From positions 372,001-436,000 of the forward strand of contig NZ_JBBEOG010000003.1 in NCBI RefSeq assembly GCF_037860835.1: DNA of 64,000 nucleotides, written 5' to 3'. This document shows positions 16,738 through 25,761 of this stretch, one piece after another. The notes under the pieces were generated by a model. It was given only the letters and a program-made list of their open reading frames with translations, did not search any database and had not been told where the DNA came from. Position 1 is the first letter of the stretch. Each line of letters starts with the position of its first letter. The stretch is from Aquipuribacter nitratireducens. Its GTDB lineage: Bacteria; Actinomycetota; Actinomycetes; Actinomycetales; JBBAYJ01. Made by a program: the position numbers and the translations under genes.

Positions 16738-18062
16738 GGCGCAGCAGAGTACGGCGCGAGGTCGGGTGCCCCGGGCCGGCGCGCGAGCAGGACCGCGACC
16801 GCGGCCAGCGGCGCGGCCGCCACGACGACCAGGCCGGGGTAGCCGAGCAGCGCGAGCACCGGCCCCGACACGGCGCCGGCGCCGGCCCCGGCGACGCCCA
16901 TGACGAGGTCGGAGGCGCCTTGCAGCGTGCGGGCCCGGGGGTCGTCGCCGTCGAAGGCGCGCGCGAGGGCCGCGGAGCCCGCGACGAGGCACGACGACCA
17001 GCCGAGGCTGAGCAGCACCAGCCCGGCGCCGACCGCGCCGTGACCGAGCGGGCCGTCGCCCACGGCTCCCCCGCCACCGGCGACGACCAGCGCGGCGACG
17101 AGGAGCGCGAGGCCCGTGCCGATACCGGCTCTCGGGCCCGCCCGGTCGGCGAGCCAGCCGAAGAGCGGGCTCGCCGCGTACATGCCGGCGATGTGCCCGC
17201 TGATGACGAACCCGACGACCTGCAGGCTCGCCCCGTGCCCGCCGAGGTGGACCGGCGTCATCACCATGACGCCGACCATGACGGCGTGGGCGGCGGCGAC
17301 CGCGACGACACCCAGACGGGCCTCGGGCACGTGCCACACGGCGCGCAGCACCGCGACGGTCGACGAGCCGGACCGGTCGCCGACCCGGTCACCTGCCCCG
17401 TCGCGCGGTGCCGCGAGCACCTCCTCACCGGGCCGGTGCCTCGGCAGTCCCACCGCGAGGACCCCCGCCGCGGCCGCGAAGGCGACGGCCGACAGGACGT
17501 ACGCTCCGGAGTACGCCGGCAGACCGAGCCCGCGATCGAGCGCCCCGGCGGGACCGGCGAGGTTGGGGCCGGCGACGGCGCCGACGGTCGTCGCCCACAC
17601 CACTGTCGACAGCGCCCGGCCGCGGGACTCGGCGACCACGCCGTCCGTCGCCGCGAAGCGCGCCTGCAGCCCCACCGCGGTCCCGGCGCCGAACAGCCCC
17701 GCCGCCGGCAGGAGGAGGGCGAAGGAGCCGATCACGGCGGCCCCGACCGTCCCCAGGGCACCGGCGACCGCGAGGCCGAGCCCGGCGACCAGCGCCGTCC
17801 GCCGGCCGCGGCGGGCGGCGAGCCGCGCCAGCGGGACCGCGAGCAGCGCGGCCCCGAGGACGGCGGCCGTCTGGAGCAGGCCGGCGAGAGAGGTCGAGCC
17901 CGCGACGTCCTGCGCCAGGAGGCTGCCCGCCGCGATGCCGACGGCGACGCCCACTCCGATGGCGACCTGGGCGGCGGACAGGACGACGACCTGCCGTCGG
18001 TGCGGGACACGCGGTCGTGCCCCGGCGAGGTCGGGCGGGCCGACCCCCGGGGCGGTGCTCAC
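16734..18062 (-). CDS. Major facilitator superfamily transporter
   Basis: A 442-residue protein with about twelve hydrophobic helices, for example VVVLSAAQVAIGVGVAVGIAAG, FALLLPAAGLFGAGTAVGLQA and the C-terminal VVVAAAPLAAVAVLLARRPGA. The cytoplasmic loop LARLAARRGRRTALVAG is the usual MFS loop 2-3 Gly/Arg motif. A polar central loop (about 205-235) divides two six-helix halves. The substrate is not evident; drug or metabolite efflux is typical of this class. Both ends overlap neighbours by GTGA, pointing to coupled translation with the App1 phosphatase and the ABC ATPase. Confidence 0.85.
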   Translation of the reverse strand: MSTAPGVGPPDLAGARPRVPHRRQVVVLSAAQVAIGVGVAVGIAAGSLLAQDVAGSTSLAGLLQTAAVLGAALLAVPLARLAARRGRRTALVAGLGLAVAGALGTVGAAVIGSFALLLPAAGLFGAGTAVGLQARFAATDGVVAESRGRALSTVVWATTVGAVAGPNLAGPAGALDRGLGLPAYSGAYVLSAVAFAAAAGVLAVGLPRHRPGEEVLAAPRDGAGDRVGDRSGSSTVAVLRAVWHVPEARLGVVAVAAAHAVMVGVMVMTPVHLGGHGASLQVVGFVISGHIAGMYAASPLFGWLADRAGPRAGIGTGLALLVAALVVAGGGGAVGDGPLGHGAVGAGLVLLSLGWSSCLVAGSAALARAFDGDDPRARTLQGASDLVMGVAGAGAGAVSGPVLALLGYPGLVVVAAAPLAAVAVLLARRPGAPDLAPYSAAP

Positions 18063-19105
18063 AACCGGCCGACCGCGTCGAGGCGCTCGGCGAGTCGGTG
18101 CCCGTCGCCGCCGTGGAGCACGGGCACCGGCCCGGCCCCCTCGTCGCTCTCGGGCGGGGTGAGACCGCGGGACAGGACCTGCTCGGCCGGGCTCAGCTCC
18201 CGCAGCAGGACGGCACGCACGGCCTCGGGGGCCTCCCTCGCGACGGTGGAGTAGATGTCGGGGTCGTGCTGTCCGTCGTCGCCGACGAGCAGCCACGTGA
18301 GGTGGGGCATCTCGATCCGCAGCCGGCGCAGGGCGCTCAGCTTGTGCTCGCGCCCGGAACGGAACCACCCCGTGTTCGTCGGTCCCCAGTCGGTGAGCAG
18401 CAGCGGGCCGACCGGGAAGCCGTGCTTGCGGAGGAACCGGCGCAGGAACGGCGCGGTGTTCCACGCCCCCGTCGAGAGGTAGACGACGAAGGTGCCGGGG
18501 TGACGCCGGGCCACCTCGCGGTAGAGCTCGGCCATGCCGGGCACCTCCGCGCGCGCCGTCTCGTGCCGGACGAACGTGTTCCACGCCGCGATGAAGGGCC
18601 GCGGCAGCCACGTCACCATGACCGTGTCGTCGATGTCGCTGACGAGGCCGACGTCGGCCTCGCGCCCCACCACCACGACCTCCCCCCGGCCGGGCTCGCC
18701 GCCCTGCGGCGTCATGACGACGGGGTGGCGGCCGGGCGGCAGGTCGACGGACAGGACGGCGTCGACGAGGCCGGCCCGGTCCGCGCGCACGTCGAAGCGG
18801 TGCCCGCCGACCTCCACCACGACCGGGGCGTGCTCCACCTGGGCGGTGATGAAGCTGCGCCAGCCGCGGGTGCGCACCCACGCGCGGTACGGGTCCTGGC
18901 CCCGGGCCATGAGGATGCGTCCGAAGACACGGACCCACGGCACGCCGTGCGGTGCCGGCACCCCCGCGGCGGCGCCGTAGCCGCGGTGGACCTGGGCGTG
19001 GGGCACCCACCCGCGCCGGCGCAGCACACCGACGGCGACGCGGTTGACGGCGTCCTCCAGCACGGCCGCCACGTGGAGGGCCGGGGTCTCCGCCGGGGCG
19101 TTCAC
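18059..19105 (-). CDS. App1-like (DUF2183) phosphatidate phosphatase-family protein
   Basis: A 348-residue protein. The C-terminal half is the HAD-type App1 catalytic domain with the DxDxT motif DIDDTVMVT, then LSTGAWN and later GDDGQHDPDIY. The N-terminal half includes a region resembling the family's beta-rich domain (VRVFGRILMARGQDP). In yeast App1 dephosphorylates phosphatidate; bacterial substrates are unproven. The GTG at 19105 overlaps the DUF3046 stop. Confidence 0.85.
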   Translation of the reverse strand: MNAPAETPALHVAAVLEDAVNRVAVGVLRRRGWVPHAQVHRGYGAAAGVPAPHGVPWVRVFGRILMARGQDPYRAWVRTRGWRSFITAQVEHAPVVVEVGGHRFDVRADRAGLVDAVLSVDLPPGRHPVVMTPQGGEPGRGEVVVVGREADVGLVSDIDDTVMVTWLPRPFIAAWNTFVRHETARAEVPGMAELYREVARRHPGTFVVYLSTGAWNTAPFLRRFLRKHGFPVGPLLLTDWGPTNTGWFRSGREHKLSALRRLRIEMPHLTWLLVGDDGQHDPDIYSTVAREAPEAVRAVLLRELSPAEQVLSRGLTPPESDEGAGPVPVLHGGDGHRLAERLDAVGRL

Positions 19106-19344
19106 GCGGCGCCCCCGCGCACACCGCTGCCGCGGCGGCGACGGTCGCGACCGAGCCGGCGCTCGGGCGGCACGTCCATGGCGTCGCACAGGGCGAGCCA
19201 CACCCGTCGGGGGTCCTCGCCGCGCTCGAGGGCCTGCGCGGCCGTCGCGTCGAACGGCGCGAGCACGAGGTCGCTCACGAGCGTGTCGGCGAGCGCCCGA
19301 CCGAACTCCTCGTGCGTGAGCGTCCGGAACTCGCTGAGCCTCAC
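19102..19344 (-). CDS. DUF3046 protein
   Basis: An 80-residue protein opening VRLSEFRTLTHEEFGRALAD, with a later LALCDAMDVPPERRLG. This matches the small actinobacterial family DUF3046, often encoded near recA/recX. Its function is unknown. It heads a four-gene chain in which every junction is a 4-bp GTGA overlap. The GTG at 19344 is preceded by TAGGAA ending 6 nt before it and by no ribosome site, so it may be leaderless, although the last base deviates from TANNNT. Confidence 0.8.
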   Translation of the reverse strand: MRLSEFRTLTHEEFGRALADTLVSDLVLAPFDATAAQALERGEDPRRVWLALCDAMDVPPERRLGRDRRRRGSGVRGGAA

Positions 19345-19432
19345 CCGAGGTTCCTACCACGCCCCGGTGCCGGCCAGCAGGCCGTGCACCCGTGCGGGCG
19401 CGGTTGTCGGTGCCGTCGCCCATGATGACGAC

Positions 19433-22400
19433 GTGCCCCGACGTGCCTCGTCGGCCGCGTCGACCCGGGAGTCGGCGGGGCCGGACCCCGCCGCCGTCCT
19501 CGACCGGTTCTCGCCCGCGACGAGGGACTGGTTCGCGGCGGCGTTCGCCGCGCCCACGCCGGCTCAGCTCGGTGCGTGGGAGGCCGTCAGCGGCGGCGAG
19601 GACGCCCTCGTCGTGGCCCCGACGGGGTCCGGCAAGACCCTCGCCGCGTTCCTGTGGGCCCTCGACCGGCTCGCGGTCGAGCCGGTCCCGGAGCCGGCCC
19701 TGCGGTGCCGGGTCCTCTACGTGTCGCCGCTCAAGGCCCTCGCCGTCGACGTCGAGCGCAACCTGCGGTCGCCGCTCACCGGCATCCGCGGCAGCGCGGG
19801 GCGGCTCGGGCTCCCGGTCCCGGACGTCCGGGTGGGCGTCCGGTCCGGCGACACGCCGACCGACGAGCGGCGCCGGCTCGCGCAGAGCCCCCCGGACGTC
19901 CTCATCACGACACCGGAGTCGTTGTTCCTCCTCCTCACCTCGCGGGCTCGGGAGTCGCTGCGCGGGGTGCGGACGGTCGTCCTCGACGAGGTCCACGCCG
20001 TTGCGGGCACCAAGCGGGGCGCGCACCTCGCGGTGTCCCTCGAGCGGCTCGACGCCCTCCTGCCGGGGCCCGCGCAGCGGGTGGGTCTCTCCGCGACCGT
20101 GCGACCCGTCGACGAGGTCGCCCGGTACCTGTCCGGGGGGCGGCCGGTCCGGGTGGTGCAGCCGCGGTCGGACAAGGTCCTCGACGTCGCCGTCGAGGTG
20201 CCGGTGCCGGACATGGCCGACCTGGGTGCCCCGACGGGAGAGGTCGTCGGCTCCGCCGCCGGGGAGGAGCAGCGGACCTCCATCTGGCCGGCCATCCACT
20301 CCCGGGTCGTCGACCTCGTCGACGACCACCGCGCCACGCTCGTCTTCACGAACTCCCGGCGGCTCGCCGAGCGCGTGACGGCGCAGCTGAACGAGGTGTG
20401 GGTCGACAAGCACGCGCCCGAGGGCGACACGGACGACGAGGACGGCCCGCGGTCCGGCCCGCCCGCCGACGTGATGGGACAGGCGGGGGCCTCGGCGGGG
20501 GCGCCCGCGGTGCTCGCCCGCGCCCACCACGGCTCGGTGAGCAAGGAGCAGCGCGCGCTCATCGAGGACGACCTGAAGACGGGGCGGCTGCCCGCCGTCG
20601 TCGCCACGTCGAGCCTCGAGCTCGGCATCGACATGGGCGCGGTCGACCTCGTCGTGCAGGTGGAGTCCCCGCCGAGCGTCGCGAGCGGGCTGCAGCGCGT
20701 GGGCAGGGCAGGGCACCAGGTCGGGGCGGTGTCCCGCGGCATCGTCCTGCCCAAGCACCGCTCCGACCTCGTCCAGGCGGCCGTCGTCGCGGAGCGCATG
20801 CGGTCGGGGCAGATCGAGGCCCTCCACGTCCTCCGCTCCCCCCTCGACGTCCTGGCCCAGCAGGTGGTCGCGATGGTTGCGATGGACGACTGGCAGGTCG
20901 ACGACCTGTACGCCCTCGTGCGCCGGACGGCCTCCTTCGCCGACCTGCCGCGCGGGCCGTTCGAGGCGACCCTCGACATGCTCGCGGGCCGCTACCCGAG
21001 CGAGGAGTTCGCCGAGCTGCGGCCGCGGCTCGTGTGGGACCGCGTCACCGACACCCTCCACGGCCGCCCCGGGGCGCAGCGGCTCGCCGTCACGTCCGGC
21101 GGCACCATCCCCGACCGGGGCCTCTTCGGGGTGTTCCTCGCCGGCGGCGACGGCCCGGGCCGTCGCGTCGGGGAGCTCGACGAGGAGATGGTGTACGAGA
21201 CGCGGGTCGGGGACGTCGTCACCCTCGGCGCGAGCTCGTGGCGGGTGGAGGACATCACGCGCGATCAGGTGCTCGTCACACCTGCACCCGGTCAGCCGGG
21301 GCGGCTGCCGTTCTGGCACGGCGACGCCGCCGGGCGCCCCGCCGAGCTCGGCCGGGCCGTCGGGGCGTTCGTCCGCGAGCTCGCGGGCGCGGCGCCCGCG
21401 GCGGCCCGCGAGCGGGCACGGGCCGCGGGGCTCGACGCGTGGGCGGTCGACAACCTCCTCGCCTACCTCGAGGAGCAGCGCGCGGCCACGGGGCACGTGC
21501 CGGACGACCGGACCGTCCTCGTCGAGCGCTTCCGGGACGAGCTCGGCGACTGGCGGGTGTGCGTGCACTCCCCCTACGGCGCCCAGCTGCACGCGCCGTG
21601 GGCGCTCGCGCTGGCGGCCCGGTTCCGGGAGCGGCACGGCCTCGACGTCCAGGCGATGCACGGCGACGACGGGATCGTCCTCCGGCTTCCCGACGTCGAG
21701 GTCGGCGGCTGGGGCACCCGCGGCGCGGACGACGGCCCGGACGGCGGCGACCCGTGGGACACGGGCGGGGGCGCGTGGCCGCTCGCGCAGGAGGTGCACG
21801 GGGTCGAGGTCGCGGAGCTCGTCGTCCTCGACCCGGACGACGTCGAGGACGTCGTCACGCAGGAGGTGGGCGGGTCCGCGCTCTTCGCGTCCCGGTTCCG
21901 GGAGTGCGCCGCGCGCGCGCTCCTCCTGCCGCGGCGCACCCCCGGGCGGCGCCAGCCCCTGTGGCAGCAGCGACAGCGGGCCGCCTCCCTGCTCGACGTC
22001 GCCCGCCGCTACCCCAGCTTCCCGATCGTGCTGGAGACAGTCCGCGAGTGCCTGCAGGACGTCTTCGACGTCCCCGGGCTGCGGACCCTCATGCAGGACG
22101 TCGCCGCGGGCCGGGTGCGGGTCGTCGAGGTCGAGACGACGACGCCGTCGCCCATGGCGCGCTCGCTCATGTTCGGCTACGTCGCGCAGTTCCTCTACGA
22201 GGGCGACTCCCCGCTCGCCGAGCGCCGCGCCGCCGCGCTCTCGCTCGACCCGCAGCTGCTCGGTGAGCTGCTGGGCCGCGGGGACGGCGCGACCCTGCGG
22301 GACCTCCTCGACCCGGACGCCGTGCAGACGCTGGAGGCGCAGCTGCAGCGGACCGCGACCGACCGGCGTGCCGGCGACACCGAGGCGGTCGCCGACCTCC

Positions 22401-24307
22401 TGCGGGTGCTCGGCCCCCTCACGACCGCCGAGGTCGCCGCCCGCTGCGACGACCCGGCCGCCGCCGAGCACCGGCTCGCCGCGCTCGAGAACGCCCGTCG
22501 CACCGTACGGGTGCGCATCGGCGGCGACGAGCACCACGCAGCGGTGGAGGACGCCGCCCGCCTGCGGGACGGGCTCGGGGTCGCCCTGCCGGTCGGGCTG
22601 CCCGAGGCGTTCCTCGAGGCCGGCCCGGACCCCCTCGGGGACCTCGTCGCACGTCACGCCCGCACCCACGGGCCGTTCACCGCCGAGCAGGTGGCGGCCC
22701 GGTTCGCCCTCGGGGTCGCCGTGGTCCGCACGGCGCTGCGCCGCCTGGAGGAGACCGGCCGGGTGACGTCCGGGCAGATCCGCCCCCTCGCCGCGGGCGG
22801 CGCGGTCGAGGACGTCGACTGGTGCGACGCGGGCGTGCTGCGGGTGCTCCGACGTCGCTCGCTCGCGGCGCTGCACCAGGAGGTCGAGCCGGTCACCGCG
22901 GTCGAGCTCGCCCGCTTCGTGCCGGCCTGGCAGCACGTGGCGTCCGGGCCCGCGCGCGGGGGGCTGAGGGGCGTCGACGGACTGCTGCGCGCGGTCGAGC
23001 AGCTCGCGGGCGCACGGGTGCCCGCGAGCGCCCTCGAGCAGCTCGTGCTGCCCGCACGGGTGAGCGACTACGCCCCCGCCATGCTCGACGAGCTGACCTC
23101 CAGCGGCGAGGTGCTGTGGACCGGGCACGGGGCGCTGCCCGGCGGTGACGGCTGGGTGTCGCTGCACCCGGCCCGCACCGCCCACCTCACGCTGCCGCTG
23201 GCGGTCGGCGGCGCCGGCGGGACCGGCCCCGACGACGCAGCGGACCCCTCCGACGACGTGCCGACCGCCTCCGACCCGGCAGCCCGTGAGCGCGTGCTCG
23301 ACCTGCTGTCCGGGGGCGGGGCGTTCTTCTTCCGCAGGCTGGCCGAGGCCGCGCAGCTGCCGGACGGCGCCGTCGTCGACCTCCTGTGGGAGCTCGTGTG
23401 GGCCGGGCTCGTGACGAACGACACCCTCGCCCCGCTGCGGGCCCGGGTACCGGTGGGGCCGCGCCGCGCAGGCACGCGGACGTCGTCGCGCGTGCGGCGC
23501 GGGGGCCGGCCGAGGCTGCGGGGTCCCGGGGCGGGTGGGCTCACGAGCCCGTTCGGCGGTGGCCTCGGGAGCGCGCCGACGCCGCCGCAGGGAGCGGGAC
23601 GCTGGGCTCTCGTGCCGACGGAGACCCGCGCCGCAGGCGCACCGACCGACGCGACGGCGGCGACCGTCCGGGCGACGGCGCTGGCCGACCTCCTGCTCGA
23701 CCGGTACGGCGTCGTGACGCGCGGCAGCGTCGTCGCGGAGGACGTCCCGGGCGGCTTCGCCGCCGTGTACCGGGTCCTCGCCGCGATGGAGGAGGCGGGG
23801 CGGGTCCGGCGCGGCTACTTCGTCGAGGGTCTCGGTGCCGCCCAGTTCGCCACCGTCGGCGCCGTCGACCGGCTGCGGGCCGGGAGCGAGGGCGAGGCGT
23901 CCCCCGACGTGCGCGCGGGGACCGACCCCGCACGCGACCTCCGGCGCCAGGCGCTGGTGCTGGCCGCCACCGACCCCGCGAACGTCTACGGGGCCGCCCT
24001 CCCGTGGCCGGAGCGGGAGGGGCACCGGGCCGGCCGCAAGGCCGGGGCGGTCGTCGTGACCGTGGCCGGCGCCCTCGCGCTCTACCTCGAGCGCGGCGCG
24101 CGGAGCCTCCTCACCTACACCGACGACGAGTCCGTCCTCGAGGCGGCCGCCGCCGCGCTCGTCGGCCACGTGAGCGACGGGCAGCTCGGTCGCGTCACGG
24201 TCGTCCGCGCCGACGGTGAGGGGGTGCTCGACGCAGGCTCCCCCGTGGCCCGGGCCCTCGAGGCCGCCGGGTTCCGCGCGACCCCGCGGGGCCTGCGGGC
24301 CGGCTGA
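19433..24307 (+). CDS. lhr: Lhr-type ATP-dependent DNA helicase
   Basis: A 1624-residue superfamily-2 helicase. Motif I APTGSGKT is at about 62-69, motif II DEVH at about 185-188, motif III LSATV follows, and motif VI QRVGRAGHQ lies further on. The long C-terminal region (winged-helix and Lhr-specific domains) follows the helicase core. Mycobacterial Lhr is a 3'-5' DNA translocase that unwinds DNA and RNA:DNA hybrids and is damage-inducible. The start is GTG at 19433; the frame continues open upstream, but that part is antisense to App1/MFS. Its stop overlaps the nei2 start as TGATG, the conserved Lhr-Nei pairing. Confidence 0.94.
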   Translation: MPRRASSAASTRESAGPDPAAVLDRFSPATRDWFAAAFAAPTPAQLGAWEAVSGGEDALVVAPTGSGKTLAAFLWALDRLAVEPVPEPALRCRVLYVSPLKALAVDVERNLRSPLTGIRGSAGRLGLPVPDVRVGVRSGDTPTDERRRLAQSPPDVLITTPESLFLLLTSRARESLRGVRTVVLDEVHAVAGTKRGAHLAVSLERLDALLPGPAQRVGLSATVRPVDEVARYLSGGRPVRVVQPRSDKVLDVAVEVPVPDMADLGAPTGEVVGSAAGEEQRTSIWPAIHSRVVDLVDDHRATLVFTNSRRLAERVTAQLNEVWVDKHAPEGDTDDEDGPRSGPPADVMGQAGASAGAPAVLARAHHGSVSKEQRALIEDDLKTGRLPAVVATSSLELGIDMGAVDLVVQVESPPSVASGLQRVGRAGHQVGAVSRGIVLPKHRSDLVQAAVVAERMRSGQIEALHVLRSPLDVLAQQVVAMVAMDDWQVDDLYALVRRTASFADLPRGPFEATLDMLAGRYPSEEFAELRPRLVWDRVTDTLHGRPGAQRLAVTSGGTIPDRGLFGVFLAGGDGPGRRVGELDEEMVYETRVGDVVTLGASSWRVEDITRDQVLVTPAPGQPGRLPFWHGDAAGRPAELGRAVGAFVRELAGAAPAAARERARAAGLDAWAVDNLLAYLEEQRAATGHVPDDRTVLVERFRDELGDWRVCVHSPYGAQLHAPWALALAARFRERHGLDVQAMHGDDGIVLRLPDVEVGGWGTRGADDGPDGGDPWDTGGGAWPLAQEVHGVEVAELVVLDPDDVEDVVTQEVGGSALFASRFRECAARALLLPRRTPGRRQPLWQQRQRAASLLDVARRYPSFPIVLETVRECLQDVFDVPGLRTLMQDVAAGRVRVVEVETTTPSPMARSLMFGYVAQFLYEGDSPLAERRAAALSLDPQLLGELLGRGDGATLRDLLDPDAVQTLEAQLQRTATDRRAGDTEAVADLLRVLGPLTTAEVAARCDDPAAAEHRLAALENARRTVRVRIGGDEHHAAVEDAARLRDGLGVALPVGLPEAFLEAGPDPLGDLVARHARTHGPFTAEQVAARFALGVAVVRTALRRLEETGRVTSGQIRPLAAGGAVEDVDWCDAGVLRVLRRRSLAALHQEVEPVTAVELARFVPAWQHVASGPARGGLRGVDGLLRAVEQLAGARVPASALEQLVLPARVSDYAPAMLDELTSSGEVLWTGHGALPGGDGWVSLHPARTAHLTLPLAVGGAGGTGPDDAADPSDDVPTASDPAARERVLDLLSGGGAFFFRRLAEAAQLPDGAVVDLLWELVWAGLVTNDTLAPLRARVPVGPRRAGTRTSSRVRRGGRPRLRGPGAGGLTSPFGGGLGSAPTPPQGAGRWALVPTETRAAGAPTDATAATVRATALADLLLDRYGVVTRGSVVAEDVPGGFAAVYRVLAAMEEAGRVRRGYFVEGLGAAQFATVGAVDRLRAGSEGEASPDVRAGTDPARDLRRQALVLAATDPANVYGAALPWPEREGHRAGRKAGAVVVTVAGALALYLERGARSLLTYTDDESVLEAAAAALVGHVSDGQLGRVTVVRADGEGVLDAGSPVARALEAAGFRATPRGLRAG

Positions 24308-25179
24308 TGCCCGAGGGCGACACCGTCTGGCTCGCCGCCCGGCGCCTCCACGAGGCGCTGGCCGGTCGTGTGCTCCTCGCCTCGGACTTCCGGGTGCCGC
24401 AGCTCGCGACCACGGACCTCGCCGGCAGCACCGTCACCGGGGTCGAGGCGCGTGGCAAGCACCTGCTCACCCGCTTCGCCGGGGGCCCCGGCGGCGAGGT
24501 CACCCTCCACACGCACTTCCGCATGGACGGGTCCTGGCACCTGTACCCCGACGGGCGCCGGTGGGGCGGCGGCCCGGACTGGCAGGTGCGTGTCGTGCTC
24601 CGGGTCGAGGGGACGGCGGCCGTCGGGTACCGCCTGCCGGTCGTCGAGCTCCTCCCCACCGACCGCGAGCACGACGTCGTCGGGCACCTGGGACCGGACG
24701 TCCTCGGGCCGGGGTGGGACCCGACCGCCGCGACCGTGAACCTCCTCGCCGCTCCCGAGCGGGAGGTCGGCGACGCCCTGCTCGACCAGCGGGTCCTCGC
24801 GGGCGTCGGCAACCTCTACCGCGCCGAGACGTGCTTCGTCGCGGGCGTCACCCCGTTCACCCCGGTCGGGGACCTGCCGCACCACGGCAGCTCCGCCGCG
24901 CAGGTCGTCGCGGTGGCGGCGCGGTTGCTGCACGCCAACCGCGGCCGGTGGCAGCAGAGCACCACCGGGGACCTGCGTCGCGGACGCGACCACTGGGTGT
25001 TCGAGCAGCGGCGCTGCCTGCGCTGCGGGACGCCCGTCCTCACCGCCGCGACGGGTGACGCCGGGCGCGAGCGGGTCGCGTACTGGTGCCCGCGGTGCCA
25101 GCGTGGGCCGGCGCCGGATCCGGTGCCCCTGTCGGTGCTGCTGCCCCCGACGCGCGGCCGCACCCGCTACCGGCCGTGA
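24307..25179 (+). CDS. nei2: Nei2-type DNA glycosylase/AP lyase
   Basis: A 290-residue Fpg/Nei-family base-excision enzyme that removes oxidised bases. It starts MPEGDTVW, with catalytic P2 and E3 (after Met removal, P1/E2). The H2TH region shows LLDQRVLAGVGNLYRAETCF. A C-terminal zinc finger is formed by CLRCG and CPRCQRG. The PEGDT start is typical of the actinobacterial Nei2 branch. The ATG overlaps the lhr stop (TGATG), so the two are translationally coupled, supporting a shared repair role. It ends 9 bp from clgR, which converges on it. Confidence 0.93.
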   Translation: MPEGDTVWLAARRLHEALAGRVLLASDFRVPQLATTDLAGSTVTGVEARGKHLLTRFAGGPGGEVTLHTHFRMDGSWHLYPDGRRWGGGPDWQVRVVLRVEGTAAVGYRLPVVELLPTDREHDVVGHLGPDVLGPGWDPTAATVNLLAAPEREVGDALLDQRVLAGVGNLYRAETCFVAGVTPFTPVGDLPHHGSSAAQVVAVAARLLHANRGRWQQSTTGDLRRGRDHWVFEQRRCLRCGTPVLTAATGDAGRERVAYWCPRCQRGPAPDPVPLSVLLPPTRGRTRYRP

Positions 25180-25188
25180 CCTGCCGGC

Positions 25189-25578
25189 TCAGGCGACGGG
25201 CGCGAGGGACTCGTCGTCGCTCGCGACCGGTGCGGGGATGACCGTCTTGCGGATGGCGTCGACCGCGGGCTCGCCCGTGCGCGCCGTGCGCGCGCCCTGC
25301 GTCGCCGGGACACCGGCGCCGGCCTCGAGCCGGGCGGCCAGGGACTCCGAGACCGCCACGCGGTCGCTCACCGACCGCAGGACGCTCGACATGGGGACGT
25401 CGAGGGCCTCGCAGATGCTGAGCAGGAGCTCGGACGAGGCCTCCTTCTGCCCGCGCTCGACCTCGCTGAGGTAGCCGAGCGAGACCCGGGCGCTCGAGGA
25501 CACGTCGCGCAGCGTGCGGCCCTGGCGCTGCCGGGCACCGCGCAGGACGTCGCCGATCTCCTCGCGGAGCAGGACCAT
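25189..25578 (-). CDS. clgR: XRE-family regulator ClgR
   Basis: A 129-residue helix-turn-helix activator. The HTH occupies about residues 5-62 ([20 protein letters not shown], then [21 protein letters not shown]), matching ClgR, which activates clp protease and stress genes in actinobacteria. In studied members the C-terminus is a Clp degradation signal; here it ends LAPVA. The ATG at 25578 has GGGAGG 5 nt upstream. A 9-bp stem-loop lies in its leader and a palindrome CACGATCGTG lies further up. It follows pgsA directly; the cinA gene usually found between them is absent. Confidence 0.9.
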   Translation of the reverse strand: MVLLREEIGDVLRGARQRQGRTLRDVSSSARVSLGYLSEVERGQKEASSELLLSICEALDVPMSSVLRSVSDRVAVSESLAARLEAGAGVPATQGARTARTGEPAVDAIRKTVIPAPVASDDESLAPVA

Positions 25579-25618
25579 GACGACCTCCCTTCCCGGCCGG
25601 ATCGGCCTCGTGCGGTGC

Positions 25619-25645
25619 GTCCGTCCCGGTCGTCTCGGGACGGAC
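25619..25645 (-). promoter_or_regulatory. Perfect 9-bp inverted repeat upstream of clgR
   Basis: GTCCGTCCC, 9-nt spacer, GGGACGGAC, 41-67 nt before the clgR ATG. It may be an operator (ClgR is autoregulated in related species) or a leader hairpin. Confidence 0.45.
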
Positions 25646-25709
25646 CCGCGTCTGCGGTTGGTCGCTCCACGGTACCTCCCCGTCGCCGGAGGGGTCGCGT
25701 CGGGCACAT

Positions 25710-25719
25710 CACGATCGTG
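25710..25719. promoter_or_regulatory. Palindrome CACGATCGTG between pgsA and clgR
   Basis: A perfect 10-bp palindrome 130 bp upstream of clgR, in the gap after pgsA. The same 10-mer sits inside the larger palindrome at 27892-27905 between rimO and the CYTH/CHAD gene. Confidence 0.4.
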
Positions 25720-25761
25720 TGAACACCCGTGCGGGCGCCAGGACCGGGCCCCGCACGGTCG

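Noticed and set aside
18572-18581. GAACGTGTTC as a second LexA box
   Set aside because: The half-sites are separated by two bases instead of four, and it lies inside the App1 coding sequence.
18059-24169. Minus-strand open frame of about 2036 codons opposite lhr
   Set aside because: Only its last 348 codons (App1 phosphatase) look like protein; the rest mirrors the codon bias of lhr.
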